From Dokdonella sp041395345 (GTDB taxonomy: Bacteria; Pseudomonadota; Gammaproteobacteria; Xanthomonadales; Rhodanobacteraceae), in NCBI RefSeq assembly GCF_041395345.1, contig NZ_JAWLAR010000010.1, forward strand, positions 118,481 through 182,480: a DNA stretch of 64,000 nucleotides, in the 5' to 3' direction. The translations under genes were made by a program, and so were the position numbers. The notes below the pieces were generated by a model, which was not told the origin of the DNA, made no database searches, and was given only the letters and a program-made list of their open reading frames with translations. Positions within the stretch are counted from its first letter, which is position 1. Each line of letters opens with the position of its first letter. Of this stretch, positions 36,545 through 45,376 are shown in pieces.

Positions 36545-37018
36545 ATGGCCATCGAGTTCACGGTCAACGGCAAAACCGTCACGTTTTCCGGCGATCCGGA
36601 AATGCCCCTTCTCTGGTACCTGCGCGATCACGCACGCACGACGGGCGTCAAGTACGGTTGCGGCGTCGGCGCCTGCGGCGCATGCACCGTGCACCTGGAT
36701 GGCAGCGCAGTGCGCTCGTGTTCCATTCCCGTGTCGAGTGCGGCCGGACATGCGATCACGACGATCGAAGGTCTAGCGGATGGCGGGTCCCTGCACACAC
36801 TGCAGAAGGCCTGGATCGAGGCAGACGTTCCGCAATGCGGCTACTGCCAGGCCGGTCAGATCATGGCCGCAGCCGATCTGCTGGCCCGCAATCCCGAACC
36901 CAGTGACAGCGAAATCGCTGCCCTGACCAATCTCTGCCGCTGCGGCACCTATCCCCGCATACGCAAGGCCATCCGTCTTGCGGTGAGCATGAACCAGACC
37001 GCAAAGGTGACGTCATGA
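36545..37018 (+). CDS. iorA: (2Fe-2S)-binding small subunit of a molybdenum hydroxylase
   Basis: A 157-residue electron-transfer subunit of the xanthine-oxidase family, isoquinoline 1-oxidoreductase type. ATG 36545 has GGGAG eight bases upstream. The plant-ferredoxin-type cluster is at KYGCGVGACGACTVHLDG...RSC (C-x4-C-x2-C...C), the second cluster at CGYCQAGQIMAA...NLCRCGTYPRIRKAI. The stop overlaps the large-subunit start by four bases (ATGA), so the two subunits are coupled. It passes electrons from the molybdenum site to an acceptor, probably a periplasmic cytochrome. The substrate is unknown. Confidence 0.9.
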   Translation: MAIEFTVNGKTVTFSGDPEMPLLWYLRDHARTTGVKYGCGVGACGACTVHLDGSAVRSCSIPVSSAAGHAITTIEGLADGGSLHTLQKAWIEADVPQCGYCQAGQIMAAADLLARNPEPSDSEIAALTNLCRCGTYPRIRKAIRLAVSMNQTAKVTS

Positions 37019-39366
37019 GCACTCCTGTCGATCATCCATCAGCAGCGCTGGACTGGGACGCTTCCGCCGGACCCGATCCGGTCATCCAGCCGCGACCGGG
37101 AATCAAGCTGGGTCGACGCAGTTTCCTGAAAGCCTGCCTCAGTGCAGGCGGCGGACTCATGTTGAGTGTCTGGCTGCCGGGATCTGTCCTCGCATCAGGT
37201 GCTGCCCAATCAGAACAAGGTGGCGCCGAACTGGGGCTTTTCGTCCGCATCGAGCCCGATGGTCGTGTCGTCATTGGCGCGCGCAGTCCGGAAATCGGAC
37301 AGGGCGTGAAGACATCGCTGCCGATGCTGATAGCCGAAGAGTTCGATGCCGACTGGGACAAGGTTGAAGTCGAGCAGTTGCCTCTCGGTCTCGTATTTAC
37401 CGACAAGGAACCGGGTGTTGCCTGGAAATACGGCCCCCAGGGTGCCGGCGGCAGCACCAATATTCCGGATTCCTGGAGTGACCTCAGACAGGCAGGCGCG
37501 CGTGTACGCGTGATGCTGCTGGAAGCAGCTGCGAAACAGTGGGACTTGCCGGTCAGTTCGCTGCGCACCGACAACGGCCGCGTGCTCGGGCCCGGTGGCA
37601 AGTCGATTGGCTACGGCGATCTGGCCGCAATCGCGGCAACCCTCAGCGTGCCGGACACCGATGTCCCGCTGAAGAAGCCCGAAGAATTCCGGATTATTGG
37701 AACGCCTCGCCGCGTGGTCGATGCCGAGTCCATCGTGACCGGACAGGCCCGATACGGAATCGACGTCCATGCAGAAGGCGCCTTGACCGCCGTGGTCGCG
37801 CGTTGTCCGCATTTCGAGGGCGGCGTGAAGTCATTCGATGCGAAAGACGCCCTGAAAATTCCCGGTGTGCGCCAAGTACTGCTTCTGCCGGGTCCCAAGG
37901 GGAGCGAGCCTATTACCCAAAATCTCGTTGCCGGTGTCGCCGTGCTTGCGGATGACACCTGGTCGGCCATGAAGGGCCGCAAGGCCTTGAAGATCGAATG
38001 GACCCCTGGCGATTTCTCCGATGAGAGCAATGCTTCGCTGTTTGCGCAATGCGATCGATTGCTCAAAGGCAAGGGTCAGGTCGTGCGCGAAGATGGTGAC
38101 GTCGCTGCTGCCGCGAAAAGCGCCGCGCATCGCGTCGAGGCAACCTATCGCGTTCCCTATGTCGCGCATGCCCCTCTCGAACCACCGGGCGCGTATGTCG
38201 AACTCGGACAGGATTCGGCTCGTGTGATTGCCTCGATGCAGATTCCATCCGGGGCTTCGCGCATGGTCAACGCCATTACCGGAATCGACCGACGCAACAT
38301 CGAAGTGATCATGACCCGCGTCGGCGGCGGTTTCGGTCGGCGCCTGAGCAGCGATTTCATCGCCGAGGCCACCTTGCTGGCCAAGGCGTCGGGCAAACCG
38401 GTCAAGCTGATATGGACGCGTGAGGACGATCTCGCCCACGACTTTTTCCGCCCGTTCGGACAACATCAGTTGATCGCGACGCTGGACGACAAGGGCATGC
38501 CGACCAGCTGGACGCAGAAACTGGCCAGTGCCAGCAAATACCACCGACGCCCGGATGTCGAGGCGGACAAGATGTGGGAAGCCGAGCTGTATACCGACGA
38601 TTTTCCGGCCAACATCGTTCCCAACCTGAAGGTGGAATGGTTTGCCGTGAAGTCGGGCATGACCCGCGGCTCATGGCGTGCGCCGGCGCACACCGTCAAC
38701 GCATTTGTCGTCGAAAGCTTCATCGACGAAATCGCGCTCAAGGGGGGCCAGGATCCTCTGGCACTCCGCCTGCGCCTGTATGACCACGAAACGCTCGACT
38801 ATGCCAATCACGGCGGTCCGAAGTTCTCTCCACGCCGTCTGCATGAAGTAACCCGCATCGCCGGCGAGAAGATCGGATGGGGGCGCAAGTTGCCGGCCGG
38901 ACATGGCCTCGGCATTGCCGCCCATTTCACTTTCGGCGGCTATACCGCACACGCCATGGAGGTCAGTGTGGATGCGCAGGGCAACTTCATCATTCATCGC
39001 TGTGTCTGTGCGGTCGATGTCGGTCAGCCGGTCAATCCGCTCGGTATCGAAGCACAGATGATGGGCGGCACGATCGACGGACTGTCGACAGCCCTGAACC
39101 TCGAGATCGGTATCGAGAAGGGTCAGGTGACGACGAGAAACTTCCCTGACTATCCGCTGCTGCAATCCGCCAAAGCCCCGGACGTCGAGGTCCACATCGT
39201 GCCCAGTCGCGAGTCGCCCTGCGGTGCCGGTGAAATGGGCATACCGACTGCAGCCCCGGCCTTGACCAATGCGATCTTTGCGGCCTGCGGCGTACGCATT
39301 CGCGATCTGCCATTGCGCAATCAGCTGGCCGATGCCATGCGCGCGAAAACTGCTGCGAAAGCGTGA
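37015..39366 (+). CDS. iorB: Molybdopterin-binding large subunit, isoquinoline 1-oxidoreductase-like
   Basis: A 783-residue catalytic subunit that hydroxylates an N-heterocycle or oxidises an aldehyde. A twin-arginine signal GRRSFLKACLSAGGGLML (about residues 31-48) means the complex is probably folded with its cofactor and exported with the small subunit. Conserved pieces: EIGQGVKTSLPMLIAEEFDADWDKVEVEQLP, HAPLEPPGAYVEL, TRVGGGFGRRLSSDF and, near the end, SRESPCGAGEMGIPTAAPALTNAIF, where the Glu of GAGEMG is the family's catalytic base. No separate FAD subunit is present, as expected for this subfamily. The converging PLP decarboxylase ends 58 bp away. Confidence 0.92.
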   Translation: MSTPVDHPSAALDWDASAGPDPVIQPRPGIKLGRRSFLKACLSAGGGLMLSVWLPGSVLASGAAQSEQGGAELGLFVRIEPDGRVVIGARSPEIGQGVKTSLPMLIAEEFDADWDKVEVEQLPLGLVFTDKEPGVAWKYGPQGAGGSTNIPDSWSDLRQAGARVRVMLLEAAAKQWDLPVSSLRTDNGRVLGPGGKSIGYGDLAAIAATLSVPDTDVPLKKPEEFRIIGTPRRVVDAESIVTGQARYGIDVHAEGALTAVVARCPHFEGGVKSFDAKDALKIPGVRQVLLLPGPKGSEPITQNLVAGVAVLADDTWSAMKGRKALKIEWTPGDFSDESNASLFAQCDRLLKGKGQVVREDGDVAAAAKSAAHRVEATYRVPYVAHAPLEPPGAYVELGQDSARVIASMQIPSGASRMVNAITGIDRRNIEVIMTRVGGGFGRRLSSDFIAEATLLAKASGKPVKLIWTREDDLAHDFFRPFGQHQLIATLDDKGMPTSWTQKLASASKYHRRPDVEADKMWEAELYTDDFPANIVPNLKVEWFAVKSGMTRGSWRAPAHTVNAFVVESFIDEIALKGGQDPLALRLRLYDHETLDYANHGGPKFSPRRLHEVTRIAGEKIGWGRKLPAGHGLGIAAHFTFGGYTAHAMEVSVDAQGNFIIHRCVCAVDVGQPVNPLGIEAQMMGGTIDGLSTALNLEIGIEKGQVTTRNFPDYPLLQSAKAPDVEVHIVPSRESPCGAGEMGIPTAAPALTNAIFAACGVRIRDLPLRNQLADAMRAKTAAKA

Positions 39367-39424
39367 TGCCCTGCTGCTTGTGTCGGCGCGCGATCAGCCC
39401 GGGGATTGATCCTGCGCACCTGCA

Positions 39425-40819
39425 TCAGGCGCGCTGGAGTCCGCGGTAGACCTTGATGATCGCAGCTACACTCATTTCGGCATCCTGTTCCGAGGTAGCC
39501 CAGTTCGAAACGGATATCCGCATCGCTGCCCTGCCGTGCCAGGTCGTGCCACTCAGCCAGCAAGTGCCCTCCTTCTGCACGCCGGCAACGACGGCGTGCG
39601 TCATTGCATCGTCATCGCCAAAGCGGACCAGGGCCTGATTGAGCACGACGTCGTTGAGGATCTGCACGCCCTTCTCGGCTGCCAGAAGGTCCGCCATCTG
39701 ACGCGCCCGTGCGCAGCAGCGATCAATCAGATCCTCGACACCCAGGCGACCCAGCGCTCGCAGCGTTGCGTAGACCGGAATCGCCCTGGCCCGGCGCGAA
39801 AACTCCGGCACCCAGTCAACTGAATCGCGATCCACACCCTGGGTCTGGATCAGATAGGCGGCCGATGAGGTCATCGCCGCACGGTGGTCGGCCGAATGAC
39901 GGACAATAGCCAGGCCACTGTCGTAGGGAACATTAAGCCACTTGTGCGCGTCAGTGGCCCAGGAATCGGCCAGCTCGATGCCATCCGCCAGCGCCGCAAG
40001 CGACTTGCTTGCCCGTGCCCAGAGGCCGAACGCGCAATCGACATGCAGCCACGCACCTGCTTCGCGGGCAATCGCCGCGATCTCGCGCAACGGATCGCAG
40101 GCGCCGGTGTTCACGTTGCCGGTCTGTGCGCAGATGATCGTCGGTCCCTCCAGCGTCGAGACCAGCTCGCGCAACTTGTCCGCGCGCATTCGACCCTGAT
40201 CATCGGACTCCACGCGCAGCAGTGCACGCGTGCCGAAGCCGAGATAGCGCATGGCAACATCGATGGTGACATGGGCCTCGGCAGCAACCACCAGATTCAC
40301 CCGTGGTGACCCGGCCAGGCCTTCGACTTCGACGTCACAGCCGACCCGGCGCAATACGCCGTGTCGGGCTGCAGCCAGACAGGTGAAGTGAGCCATCTGG
40401 CATCCGGTGACGAACCCGACCGAGGCTTCGCGCGGCAAGTCGAACAACTCGAGTATCCATTCGGCAGCGACTTCCTCGACAATCGCGGACAAGGGCGAGA
40501 TCGCGTGGATACCGGCATTCTGATCCCAGCTCGATACGAGCCAGTCGGCTGCCAGTGCGACCGGATAGGTGCCGCCGATCACGAAGCCGAAATAGCGCGG
40601 GGAACTGCAGGCGGTAATGCCGCCCTCGGCCTGGCTCGCAAGCAGATCGATGACCGATCCTGCGTCTTCGCCCTGCGCTGGCAGGGGCGTACGAAGTTGG
40701 GCCAGAAGTGCGTCGCGACCCAGCGTGACTCCGACATGACGTCGAGCCAGTCCATCCAGATAAGCCAGGGCGTGTGAGCGCGCCTTCTCAAGCACAGGAT
40801 CACGGGTTTCACGAGACAT
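39425..40819 (-). CDS. PLP-dependent group II decarboxylase
   Basis: A 464-residue fold-type I enzyme of the aromatic-amino-acid/glutamate decarboxylase family. Landmarks: SPRYFGFVIGGTYPVALAADWLVSSWDQNAGIHAISPLSAIVEEVAAEWI, VGFVTGCQMAHFTCLAAAR, AQTGNVNTGACDPLREIAAIAREAGAWLHVDCAFGLWA with the Asp contacting the pyridine nitrogen, and WATDAHKWLNVPYDSGLAIV where Lys forms the Schiff base. The missing aromatic-substrate motifs leave the substrate open. ATG at 40819. It points away from the exported dehydrogenase, with a 456-bp region between. Confidence 0.9.
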   Translation of the reverse strand: MSRETRDPVLEKARSHALAYLDGLARRHVGVTLGRDALLAQLRTPLPAQGEDAGSVIDLLASQAEGGITACSSPRYFGFVIGGTYPVALAADWLVSSWDQNAGIHAISPLSAIVEEVAAEWILELFDLPREASVGFVTGCQMAHFTCLAAARHGVLRRVGCDVEVEGLAGSPRVNLVVAAEAHVTIDVAMRYLGFGTRALLRVESDDQGRMRADKLRELVSTLEGPTIICAQTGNVNTGACDPLREIAAIAREAGAWLHVDCAFGLWARASKSLAALADGIELADSWATDAHKWLNVPYDSGLAIVRHSADHRAAMTSSAAYLIQTQGVDRDSVDWVPEFSRRARAIPVYATLRALGRLGVEDLIDRCCARARQMADLLAAEKGVQILNDVVLNQALVRFGDDDAMTHAVVAGVQKEGTCWLSGTTWHGRAAMRISVSNWATSEQDAEMSVAAIIKVYRGLQRA

Positions 40820-41040
40820 GATGCCCTACCTCTCGAAGAATCTGCGGACCGCAAACGGTCCACCTTGAATCAGGCTGGAATTCTACATTCAATGCCGGCA
40901 CATTCGGACAGCCGACGCCAGGCAACCAGATGCCCTGGAACGAATCCGCGGCGGGCTCGGCTTGCTGTATGCTCATCTACATTCGTTCCTGACAACATCC
41001 ATGGGTAACTGCCTCGATAAGACATTCGCGCCATTTCGGC

Positions 41041-41202
41041 CTGCTGAATTTCGTTCTCGTCCTGCCGGTCCACGACAGTCCGGCGCAATCTTCTGCCGAA
41101 GCTGCAACAACACAGAAGGCTGTCCTCGTGACCGGCGCCAGTCCAGGCATTGCCAGAATCGTTCTGATCTGGAGCAAGCGGGATTGGGCGCGAAGCGCAT
41201 GA
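41041..41202 (+). pseudogene. Remnant of an exported short-chain dehydrogenase
   Basis: An open stretch of 53 codons within the 456-bp region between the PLP decarboxylase and the hydroxyacid dehydrogenase. It reads LNFVLVLPVHDSPAQSSAEA followed by ATTQKAVLVTGASPGIARIV and stops at 41202. TTQKAVLVTGASxGI is the nucleotide-binding start of exported SDR proteins after a hydrophobic leader; what follows bears no resemblance. No start codon is in frame. I interpret it as the debris of a deleted SDR gene; chance similarity is possible. The rest of the region appears empty apart from the next gene's promoter. Confidence 0.42.
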
Positions 41203-41275
41203 GCGGATTCAAACTTGCAGGCTGGATTCGAAACTGTCCCCCACAGCATGGAAATTTCTGGTGCAGGAGATCCAA

Positions 41276-42442
41276 ATGGCTCAATACACAGCGTACCCTT
41301 CACTAGCACTAATAAAGGCGCCCTGCCGTACTCCGGCCATCTTGGGACTGCTCCTGCTGGCAATGCTTGCTCCCGGGCTGGCCCTGGCCAAGGGACCGCC
41401 GCCGGATCCGCGCGCGACAGCATTGATCGAACAACTCGGGCTCAAGGAATCGCCGGTCGCCTCGCGCGACTTGCCTGGCTGGAAGAAGCCTTCTCGGGTC
41501 GTCGTGACTCGCAGCAATCCCGAACTGCTCAAGCAACTGCAAGCCGCGGCCCCCGGCGTGGAAATACTGCCGGCAGCCGAAGGGGAAGCGCTGGCAAAGC
41601 AATTGGCAACGACGCAGGCCGTCATTGGCCTGTGCAATGCGGAGACATTGGCCGCAGCACCCTCACTGCGCTGGATCCAGACCTGGTGGGTCGGAGTGGA
41701 GCGCTGCATATCCGTGCCGGGACTCGACGAACGCGGCATCGTGATCTCCAATGCGCAACGCACCAGCGCCGTGCCTATCGCCGAACATGCCATGGCCATG
41801 ACCATGTCACTGGCACGCGGATTGCCCCAATACGAACGTCTGCAAATGAAGGCGGACTGGGCCGACGACATCGACACTATCGAAATGCGCGAGCTGACCG
41901 GCCAGACGATGCTCGTGGTTGGCCTCGGCGGCATTGGCACTGAAGTGGCACGGCGTGCGCATGGCATCGGCATGCGCGTCATTGCTACACGCAACAGCAG
42001 TCGCGAGGGCCCGGAGTTCGTGGCGAAAGTCGGACTGGCTGACGAATTGCTGGCACTTGCTGCAGAAGCCGATGTCGTCGTGAATGCCACGCCGTTGACG
42101 CCTGCCACGACCGGCATCTTCAATCGCGCCTTCTTTGCGGCCATGAAGCCCGGCGGCTATTTCGTCAACATCGGCCGTGGTCGCAGCGTGGTTACCGATG
42201 ATCTGGTCGAGGCATTGCGCGGCAAGCGCCTGGCCGGTGCCGGTCTTGATGTCACCGACCCGGAACCATTGCCGAAAGACAGTCCGCTCTGGCAGATGGG
42301 CAATGTCATCATCACCCCGCACGTCGCCTCCGTGTCCGCCGTGCAAGGTGATCGCTACGTCATACTTGTCACCGAAAACCTGCGCCGTTATGTGGCCGGC
42401 GAACCCCTGCTCAACGTGGTAGATATTGAGCGCGGATACTGA
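41276..42442 (+). CDS. D-isomer-specific 2-hydroxyacid dehydrogenase with a signal peptide
   Basis: A 388-residue NAD(P)-dependent dehydrogenase. ATG 41276 is preceded by AGGAG at a spacing of six (a GTG at 41261 is in frame but has no site). The core is typical: LRWIQTWWVGVERC, MLVVGLGGIGTEVARRA (GxGxxG), NIGRGRSVVTDDLVEAL with the substrate Arg, GLDVTDPEPLPKDSPLW and ITPHVASVS with the catalytic His. Unusually, an export signal precedes it: LALIKAPCRTPAILGLLLLAMLAPGLALAKG. NAD is not normally available outside the membrane, so the location or the cofactor is unclear. The carrier gene starts 35 bp downstream. Confidence 0.88.
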   Translation: MAQYTAYPSLALIKAPCRTPAILGLLLLAMLAPGLALAKGPPPDPRATALIEQLGLKESPVASRDLPGWKKPSRVVVTRSNPELLKQLQAAAPGVEILPAAEGEALAKQLATTQAVIGLCNAETLAAAPSLRWIQTWWVGVERCISVPGLDERGIVISNAQRTSAVPIAEHAMAMTMSLARGLPQYERLQMKADWADDIDTIEMRELTGQTMLVVGLGGIGTEVARRAHGIGMRVIATRNSSREGPEFVAKVGLADELLALAAEADVVVNATPLTPATTGIFNRAFFAAMKPGGYFVNIGRGRSVVTDDLVEALRGKRLAGAGLDVTDPEPLPKDSPLWQMGNVIITPHVASVSAVQGDRYVILVTENLRRYVAGEPLLNVVDIERGY

Positions 42443-42477
42443 CCCGTCGATTCTCTTTTCCGTAGAGCCCATCAAAG

Positions 42478-43806
42478 ATGACCCAAGAAACAAGCGGTCG
42501 CGCCGAGCGCCCCAGTGTCATGCAAGTTCTTGCCGGCGTGCATCGGGACGAACGCCTCGTCCTGGCCCTATCGGCACTCTACTTTTTTCTGGTCATGGCC
42601 AGCTACTTCATCCTGCGGCCGATACGCGACCAGATGGGTGTTGCGGGTGGGGTGAAGAATCTGCCGTGGCTGTTCACCGGAACCCTGATCGCGATGCTCG
42701 TGGTCAGCCCGCTGTTTTCGGCCATGGTTTCACGCTGGCCACGCAAGCGCTTCGTGACCTGGAGCTACCGGGCCCTGATGGCGTGCCTGGTTTTCTTCTA
42801 CCTGGCCCTGGTCAGCCTGCCTGAAGCAAACCAGGTCTGGGTGGGTCGCGCATTCTTCATCTGGGTCAGCGTCTTCAACCTGTTCGCCGTTTCACTCTTC
42901 TGGGCGGTGATGGCGGATGTGTTCAAGTCGGAATCCTCTCGTCGCCTTTATGGCGTGATTGCTGCCGGGGGCACGCTCGGCGCGTTGATGGGTGGCGTGG
43001 CGACGAGCTTTCTGGTTGAAGTTCTGGGCGCGCCGTCGCTCCTGCTGATTTCGCTGGTCATGCTCGAGGTAGCGCTCTGGTGCATGTTCGCGATCACCCG
43101 CAAACGCGTTTCCGAGGCCGAGTCAGCCTCTGCAACCGGCCCTTCCGGCGAAGCAATCATCGGCGGCAGCGCGGTGGACGGCTTCAAGCTGGCCCTGCGG
43201 TCGCCCTACCTGCTCGGTGTAAGCGGCTACATGCTGCTGTACACGATTGGCTCAACCTTCCTCTATTTCCTGCAGGCGCAAATAGTCGACAACACCATCG
43301 ATGGTCGGGTCGCTCAAACCGCCTACTTCGCCAATGTCGACATCTGGGTCAACAGTCTCACCCTGATTCTCCAGGTATTTCTGACCGGACGCCTGATGGC
43401 ACGCATCGGCGTCGGCCTGACGCTCGCCGCGTTGCCACTGATTTCAATCATCGGCTTCATCGGCCTGGGCCTGGCGCCCATCCTTGCCGCGGTCGTCATC
43501 TTCACGGTTGCACGGCGAGTGACCAACTTCGCTTTCTCTCGACCCGCGCGTGAAGCACTCTATGTACCGCTTTCGCGTGGTGAAAAATACAAGGCCAAGA
43601 ATTTCATCGACACGGTGGTGTATCGACTTGGCGACCAGATCGGTGCCTGGACCAACGGAGTATTGATCTGGCTCGGCATGGGCATCGCGGGCATCGCCTT
43701 CGCGGCAGTACCGCTTGCCGCTGCCTGGCTGGGCCTGTCGCTCTGGCTTGGCCATCGATATCGGCAGAAACAGGCGGACGAACCGCTGCTGCCCGCAGAG
43801 TCGTGA
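42478..43806 (+). CDS. MFS-type or NTP/NDP-exchange-like transporter
   Basis: A 442-residue integral membrane protein with about twelve helices. The start of the transporter portion LYFFLVMASYFILRPIRDQMGVAGGVKNLPWLF and the segment SRPAREALYVPLSRGEKYKAKNFIDTVVYRLGDQ are characteristic of the bacterial family annotated as NTP/NDP exchange transporters or MFS. The substrate is not certain from sequence. Begins at ATG 42478, 35 bp after the hydroxyacid dehydrogenase, and its TGA overlaps the GTG start of the next small gene, so the three probably form one transcript. Confidence 0.82.
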   Translation: MTQETSGRAERPSVMQVLAGVHRDERLVLALSALYFFLVMASYFILRPIRDQMGVAGGVKNLPWLFTGTLIAMLVVSPLFSAMVSRWPRKRFVTWSYRALMACLVFFYLALVSLPEANQVWVGRAFFIWVSVFNLFAVSLFWAVMADVFKSESSRRLYGVIAAGGTLGALMGGVATSFLVEVLGAPSLLLISLVMLEVALWCMFAITRKRVSEAESASATGPSGEAIIGGSAVDGFKLALRSPYLLGVSGYMLLYTIGSTFLYFLQAQIVDNTIDGRVAQTAYFANVDIWVNSLTLILQVFLTGRLMARIGVGLTLAALPLISIIGFIGLGLAPILAAVVIFTVARRVTNFAFSRPAREALYVPLSRGEKYKAKNFIDTVVYRLGDQIGAWTNGVLIWLGMGIAGIAFAAVPLAAAWLGLSLWLGHRYRQKQADEPLLPAES

Positions 43807-44351
43807 CGCACATGGCGGCCGCGAAACGCAGGGTTCTTGAACCTGCCCGCCCCGTCGATCAGCCAGCCGATGCGCTACTGGGGCGCTACCTTGTTGATGG
43901 CAGCTACACGGACTGCTTTGCTGCCGCTGTCAGTGGCGACGTCGAGCATGCAGAATTCGTGGCAGCCTTCTATACGACCTGGTTGTTCAAGCTGGAACGC
44001 CTGATTCTGAAACTCGCCGCCGCGAAACCTTCCAGCGATGAGGAGGCGATCGAACTCGGTCGCGGCACACGAGACCATTTTGCAGCATGGAGAGTCGAAG
44101 ACAGAAGCAGCAATCAACTGATGCTCTGCGATTTCACGGGACGCACCCGATCCTGGCTAATGAGCGTCAGGGACCTCGAGCAGAAAGAGCCGTCGACCCG
44201 ACTCTATTTCGGGTCTGCGGTAGTACCGCGAATAGACCCCGTTACAGGCAAGGCATCCATGGGAACGGGCTTCCGCCTGCTGCTCGGATTCCACAAGCTG
44301 TATTCCCGTCTGTTGCTGCGAGCCGCGTGCGCGAGACTCAAGAACTACTGA
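43803..44351 (+). CDS. Hypothetical protein coupled to the transporter gene
   Basis: A 182-residue soluble protein. The GTG at 43803 overlaps the transporter stop (GTGA); an ATG at 43812 is an alternative. Visible: RYLVDGSYTDCFAAAVSGDVEHAEFVAAFYTTWLFKLERLILKL, RVEDRSSNQLMLCDFTGRTRSWLMS, RLYFGSAVVPR and a C-terminal FKLLLGFHKLYSRLLL-type amphipathic helix. The pattern recalls a DUF2867/START-like small-molecule barrel, but I cannot name a family with certainty. It is the last chromosomal gene before the cassette array. Confidence 0.65.
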   Translation: MTHMAAAKRRVLEPARPVDQPADALLGRYLVDGSYTDCFAAAVSGDVEHAEFVAAFYTTWLFKLERLILKLAAAKPSSDEEAIELGRGTRDHFAAWRVEDRSSNQLMLCDFTGRTRSWLMSVRDLEQKEPSTRLYFGSAVVPRIDPVTGKASMGTGFRLLLGFHKLYSRLLLRAACARLKNY

Positions 44352-44393
44352 TTGCCACCAACAGCGACCCGCCGAAAGCCAGCAAGCAAGCAG

Positions 44394-44471
44394 ATCTAGT
44401 TCATGAGCCCCGACGTCATGGCATCCACTAAACCGAGGGAACCGTCGAAGGCTCTTACGGAATAGTTAGGC
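44394..44471 (-). other. Terminal attC site of the cassette array
   Basis: Read on the minus strand: R'' GCCTAAC (44471-44465, containing the stop of the last gene), an arm GAGCC..CGACG pairing with CGTC..GGCTC, and a degenerate R' ACTAGAT (44400-44394) where GTTRRRY is expected. The altered R' is what one expects at the outer end of an array. Confidence 0.65.
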
Positions 44472-44768
44472 CGCAGGCAATTTGGGGAAAACCGCGGACG
44501 TACCCACTACCAGAACCGCCGCACAAGCAAACATTACGATCCATCCCGAAACAGCGTAGAACATTCTCTCGCGGTTGCTGGCAATTCTATACCGGCGAGA
44601 GATCGCCCACCAACTTACTGCAGTAATCGGCATGGCGAGAAGTGCGGACAGCGTGAATTGCGGCCCAAGACTATTGGCTCCCATCAATGCGTTCGACACC
44701 CATATACCGAAGAGCAAGCCCAGGCAGGCGCCTGCTGCAGTGTATGAATTGACGGCAGAACGTTCCAT
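44466..44768 (-). CDS. Cassette gene 1: small membrane protein
   Basis: Most distal cassette gene, 100 residues, ATG 44768 three bases after the R' box of the neighbouring attC, a placement usual in integron cassettes. Three hydrophobic stretches: TAAGACLGLLFGIWVSNALMG, FTLSALLAMPITAVSWWAIS and MFYAVSGWIVMFACAAVLVVGTSAV, with a positively charged loop RRYRIASNRER. No family is recognised. Stop codon lies in the attC R'' box. A longer frame back to 44822 would cover the attC site and is rejected. Confidence 0.75.
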   Translation of the reverse strand: MERSAVNSYTAAGACLGLLFGIWVSNALMGANSLGPQFTLSALLAMPITAVSWWAISRRYRIASNRERMFYAVSGWIVMFACAAVLVVGTSAVFPKLPAA

Positions 44769-44771
44769 TAG

Positions 44772-44861
44772 GCCTAACACCGTGTTAGGCCGCCGCCGCG
44801 CGACGGGCTGTGGATGGAACACGTAACCTCCTAGACGGTCGGCTTGAATACATAGTTAGCT
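44772..44861 (-). other. attC site after cassette gene 2
   Basis: Minus strand: R'' AGCTAAC (44861-44855, with the stop codon), L'' CAAGCCGACCG, a long central loop, L' GGCGGCGG, and R' GTTAGGC (44778-44772). Ninety bases long. Confidence 0.82.
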
Positions 44862-45281
44862 CCCACACGCCGGAGGGTCCAGGCCTTCCCAATGCGACAC
44901 TCCAAGCCGCAAGCGTGGAACCTCAACCATGTATGCGGAGCCGACGCAGGCATTCACGACTAGCGAATCTGCTGGTGCAGCGACCCCAACCGAAACACGC
45001 TCGAGACGGCCATTACAAACATCTCCTCTTAGCCGCGAGCGTTTGGTGTAGGTATTGAATCTGAATCGTACGGTGTATCGACCGGCTGCATCCGTTTGAG
45101 CGAGTGCAGGGCCACGGGCATAACCTCGCTCCACCCAGGCCACGCCTACGTTGATGCCCGCCGCCGGCTCCCCCGTCTCCGTTGCTACCAGCCCAGTTAC
45201 CTCATAGACCGGCATTAAGCACTTGGCGGTTGCTATAGTGCTCGTCAGACCGAGGGCGATGCAGATCAGGAGAGCTTTCAT
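44856..45281 (-). CDS. Cassette gene 2: exported protein, carboxypeptidase-regulatory-like
   Basis: A 141-residue exported protein with ATG 45281 five bases after an attC R' box (the frame open to 45341 crosses the attC site). Signal peptide MKALLICIALGLTSTIATAKC is followed by LMPVYEVTGLVATETGEPAAGINVGVAW and ALAQTDAAGRYTVRFRF, the pattern of a carboxypeptidase-regulatory-like (Ig-fold) domain in which a tag is extended by a modified residue pattern. Four or more cysteines. Function unknown. Its stop lies within the attC R'' box. Confidence 0.75.
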   Translation of the reverse strand: MKALLICIALGLTSTIATAKCLMPVYEVTGLVATETGEPAAGINVGVAWVERGYARGPALAQTDAAGRYTVRFRFNTYTKRSRLRGDVCNGRLERVSVGVAAPADSLVVNACVGSAYMVEVPRLRLGVSHWEGLDPPACGS

Positions 45282-45286
45282 GTGGG

Positions 45287-45371
45287 AGCTAACACCGAAG
45301 TTAACGCGCCGCGCGAGGCGGCTGGATTTTTGCGGCACCACACAACGGTCGCGTTGAACGCCCAGTTAGGC
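45287..45371 (-). other. attC site after cassette gene 3
   Basis: Minus strand: R'' GCCTAAC (45371-45365), L'' GTTCAACGCGACCG, L' GCGCGGCGCGTTAAC, spacer TTCGGT, R' GTTAGCT (45293-45287). Eighty-five bases, with arms that pair. The next gene's ATG follows at 45281. Confidence 0.85.
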
Positions 45372-45376
45372 GCCTT

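Noticed and set aside
42478..44351. Integron integrase next to the array
   Set aside because: The adjacent genes are a transporter and a small soluble protein without tyrosine-recombinase residues; no integrase was found anywhere in the window.
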